From NCBI GenBank assembly GCA_002785215.1, contig PFMK01000047.1, positions 1 to 7,285 on the forward strand: a DNA stretch of 7,285 nt, in the 5' to 3' direction. This document shows positions 6,248 through 7,285 of this stretch, piece by piece (within the stretch, counting starts at the first letter, position 1; every line of letters begins with the position of its first letter). The notes beneath the pieces were generated by a model. It had not been told where the DNA came from and did not search any database. It was given only the letters and a program-made list of their open reading frames with translations. Source of the DNA: Candidatus Gottesmanbacteria bacterium CG_4_10_14_0_8_um_filter_37_24 (GTDB lineage Bacteria; Patescibacteriota; Microgenomatia; 2-02-FULL-39-11). Position numbers and translations under genes: made by a program.

Positions 6248-6330
6248 TTAACTATTATGATTGCTAACTGATAGCAATCTACTGATTTGATTGCTATTAG
6301 GGATATTTTTTCTTATCATAGCAATATATA
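6248..6330. promoter_or_regulatory. Alternating GATTGCTA/TAGCAATC inverted repeats at the start of paralog 2
   Basis: Four arms are present: GATTGCTA (6259-6266), TAGCAATC (6272-6279), GATTGCTA (6289-6296) and ATAGCAAT (6318-6325). Arms 1 and 2 form a perfect 8-bp hairpin with a 5-nt loop; 3 and 4 can pair, or 2 can pair with 3 over 9 bp. The arms touch a CATAAT box (minus strand, 6254-6259) that lies 6 nt before the TTG at 6247. The arrangement suits an operator or an alternative-hairpin switch for the minus-strand gene, but function is inferred only from position and symmetry. Confidence 0.45.
6254..6259 (-). promoter_or_regulatory. Possible -10 box of paralog 2
   Basis: CATAAT on the minus strand would place the transcript start near 6247. 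That gives either a leaderless TTG start or a 12-nt leader carrying AAGGA before ATG 6235. No good -35 is seen. Confidence 0.3.
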
Positions 6331-6370
6331 CACATGTATTAAGTAAATCATTTTATTCACGTCTTTCTAA

Positions 6371-6406
6371 ATTCACTTCGCTCCCCGGAATGACGTTAGT
6401 GCTAAC
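6371..6406. repeat. Small REP-like remnant and palindrome
   Basis: The stretch TTCACTTCGCTCCCCGGAAT followed by GACG resembles degraded interspersed repeats of the 'CTTCGCTCGGAATGAC' type found between bacterial genes. It runs into a GTTAG-TG-CTAAC palindrome (6395-6406). A similar AATGACG and a GTTTAA-TG-TTAAAC palindrome (4378-4391) precede copy A of the duplicated element, so the flanking similarity may extend this far. Confidence 0.4.
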
Positions 6407-6469
6407 CAGATTTTATGCTACACTATTAAAAAAGAAAAGGATAAGATAATCTATTATCCAAAGGAATAG

Positions 6470-6587
6470 TTTCTGAAACCGGACTTATGGCAAAGACTAT
6501 CGTATTTGAAATTACTTGATACTATGCATAAATCAATCGGCATTTGAACAAAACTGGCAGTGTTGAAGAAATTTGTTCCTGAGGAAT
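6470..6587 (+). repeat. Duplicated non-coding element, copy B
   Basis: This is the second copy of the element at 4416-4531, in the same orientation, about 2.05 kb away. Its end lies 31 nt before the ATG of paralog 3, so here it occupies a promoter or leader position. Block 3 includes TTCC-TGA-GGAA, a small inverted repeat that is also recognisable in copy A (CCTGAAGGA). The frame leading into paralog 3 is closed by TGA at 6580-6582, so the element is not an N-terminal extension of that gene. Confidence 0.8.
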
Positions 6588-6618
6588 ATTCGCTGTAATC
6601 TACGAAAGAACTGTTTAT

Positions 6619-7285
6619 ATGATTCATAATAAATCTGCTTTTATTAATTATTTCTTTATCACTGTAATCATTTTTGTATTAATCGGTGTTTTCTTACCAA
6701 CAATTTTCCATATGTTCGCTACTCCTCAAAATACTTTTTATTCCCTGGCCGACGGTTACACCTTTGATTATTACCAGTATATGTCCTGGATCAAGCAGGG
6801 AATGGACGGCCACCTCCTTTTAACTTCTCCTTATACGGAAATCCCCTACCCCCGGGTGCTTATCCATCCGTTCTTCCCGATTTTAGGCATGATTGCCAAA
6901 TTATTTTCTGTTTCTCCTTTTATCGCTTACGCTTTCTCCAGAATAACCGCTACCGTAATTTTTATTTTTGTTTTCTATATTTTGACTTCCAAATCTCTGA
7001 ATCTTCCTTCTGCCAGATTTATCAGTCTCTTCCTGTTTCTTACCTCCACCGGTTTCTGGACAATATCGTATGACAAAAATATCTATTCTTTGGTAGAACC
7101 TATCTCCTGGAACCAGAGTTTTAACGTAATAGGAAAATTTAGTCTGCCTCCGCACCATTTGCTCGCCTTAAGTTTTAGCATTCTCACCTATCTTCTGCTA
7201 ATTAAGAAGAGAAAAAGAATATTAGATCCTTCTCTTTCTATACTGTTGGGCATTCTTACCGGTTTCCTGAATCCCTCCACCCTGC
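6619..7285 (+). CDS. GT-C-like polytopic membrane protein, paralog 3 (3' end outside window)
   Basis: An ATG at 6619 opens a frame that stays open to the window end, giving 222 residues, about 40% of the paralogs' length. The first helix lies at about 9-30. The outer loop carries D50-Y-Y-Q-Y-M-S-x-I-K-Q-G-x-D-G, matching the signature of paralogs 1 and 2. SLPPHHLLALSFSILTYLL (about 174-192) matches their PH-opened helix, and GFLNPS near the window edge matches GLVFPPS of paralog 1. A GT-C-like membrane glycosyltransferase role is inferred as for the paralogs. ATG 6619 is the only good start after an in-frame TGA at 6580-6582. Upstream there is only a weak purine stretch (GAAAGAA) and no clear Shine-Dalgarno site. 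Copy B of the duplicated element lies immediately upstream and may hold its promoter. Confidence 0.87.
   Translation, partial: MIHNKSAFINYFFITVIIFVLIGVFLPTIFHMFATPQNTFYSLADGYTFDYYQYMSWIKQGMDGHLLLTSPYTEIPYPRVLIHPFFPILGMIAKLFSVSPFIAYAFSRITATVIFIFVFYILTSKSLNLPSARFISLFLFLTSTGFWTISYDKNIYSLVEPISWNQSFNVIGKFSLPPHHLLALSFSILTYLLLIKKRKRILDPSLSILLGILTGFLNPSTL

Noticed and set aside
6470..6618. Copy B of the element as an N-terminal extension of paralog 3 with TGA read as an amino acid
   Set aside because: The TGA at 6580-6582 is in frame, but further stops lie upstream, copy A is also interrupted, and paralog 2 uses TGA as its real stop.
1..7285. tRNA, rRNA, integrase, toxin-antitoxin or defence genes
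   Set aside because: I looked on both strands and saw no cloverleaf, rRNA-like segment or recognisable domain of these kinds.

Overview
This 7.3-kb, AT-rich window looks like a cell-envelope glycan locus from a bacterium. The most likely host is a Candidate Phyla Radiation (Patescibacteria) lineage such as Microgenomates. That placement is inferred from the overall look of the proteins, the scarcity of Shine-Dalgarno sites and the repeat-rich intergenic DNA; no rRNA or other marker gene is present. TGA is used as a normal stop by one gene, and nothing suggests a recoded genome.

Layout from left to right. (1) 1-911 (+) is the 3' part of a membrane-anchored tetratricopeptide-repeat (TPR) protein. 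(2) 912-1330 is non-coding. It holds a long array of 7-bp repeats running in both polarities, followed by a compact palindrome-rich REP-like element. (3) 1333-2391 (-) is a family-2 glycosyltransferase with C-terminal membrane helices. (4) 2392-2601 is a divergent intergenic region made largely of 7-bp repeats, with a TATAAT box so close to the next ATG that the transcript is probably leaderless. (5) 2602-4305 (+), 4550-6235 (-) and 6619-7285 (+, cut by the window edge) are three paralogous polytopic membrane proteins. They resemble GT-C-type, polyprenyl-sugar-using glycosyltransferases and share a striking loop signature after the first membrane helix. (6) The middle paralog is flanked by two direct copies of a roughly 120-nt non-coding element at 4416-4531 and 6470-6587.

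Functionally, the cytoplasmic GT2 enzyme could build or prime a sugar on a lipid carrier. The GT-C-like proteins could transfer sugars on the outer face of the membrane, and the TPR protein may belong to the polymerisation, assembly or attachment machinery. This division of labour is inferred from family membership and clustering.

The most unusual signal is the heptanucleotide repeat system. Arrays with exact 7-bp phasing occur between genes, at the 3' end of the GT2 gene, and at three places inside the first GT-C-like gene. One of these is four perfect tandem GTTATCT copies inside a membrane-helix coding segment. Because 7 is not a multiple of 3, gain or loss of one copy would frameshift the gene, so phase variation of a surface-glycan enzyme is possible. 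The duplicated element around the second GT-C-like gene, and a pair of REP hairpins with compensatory stem changes, are the other features that ordinary annotation leaves unexplained.
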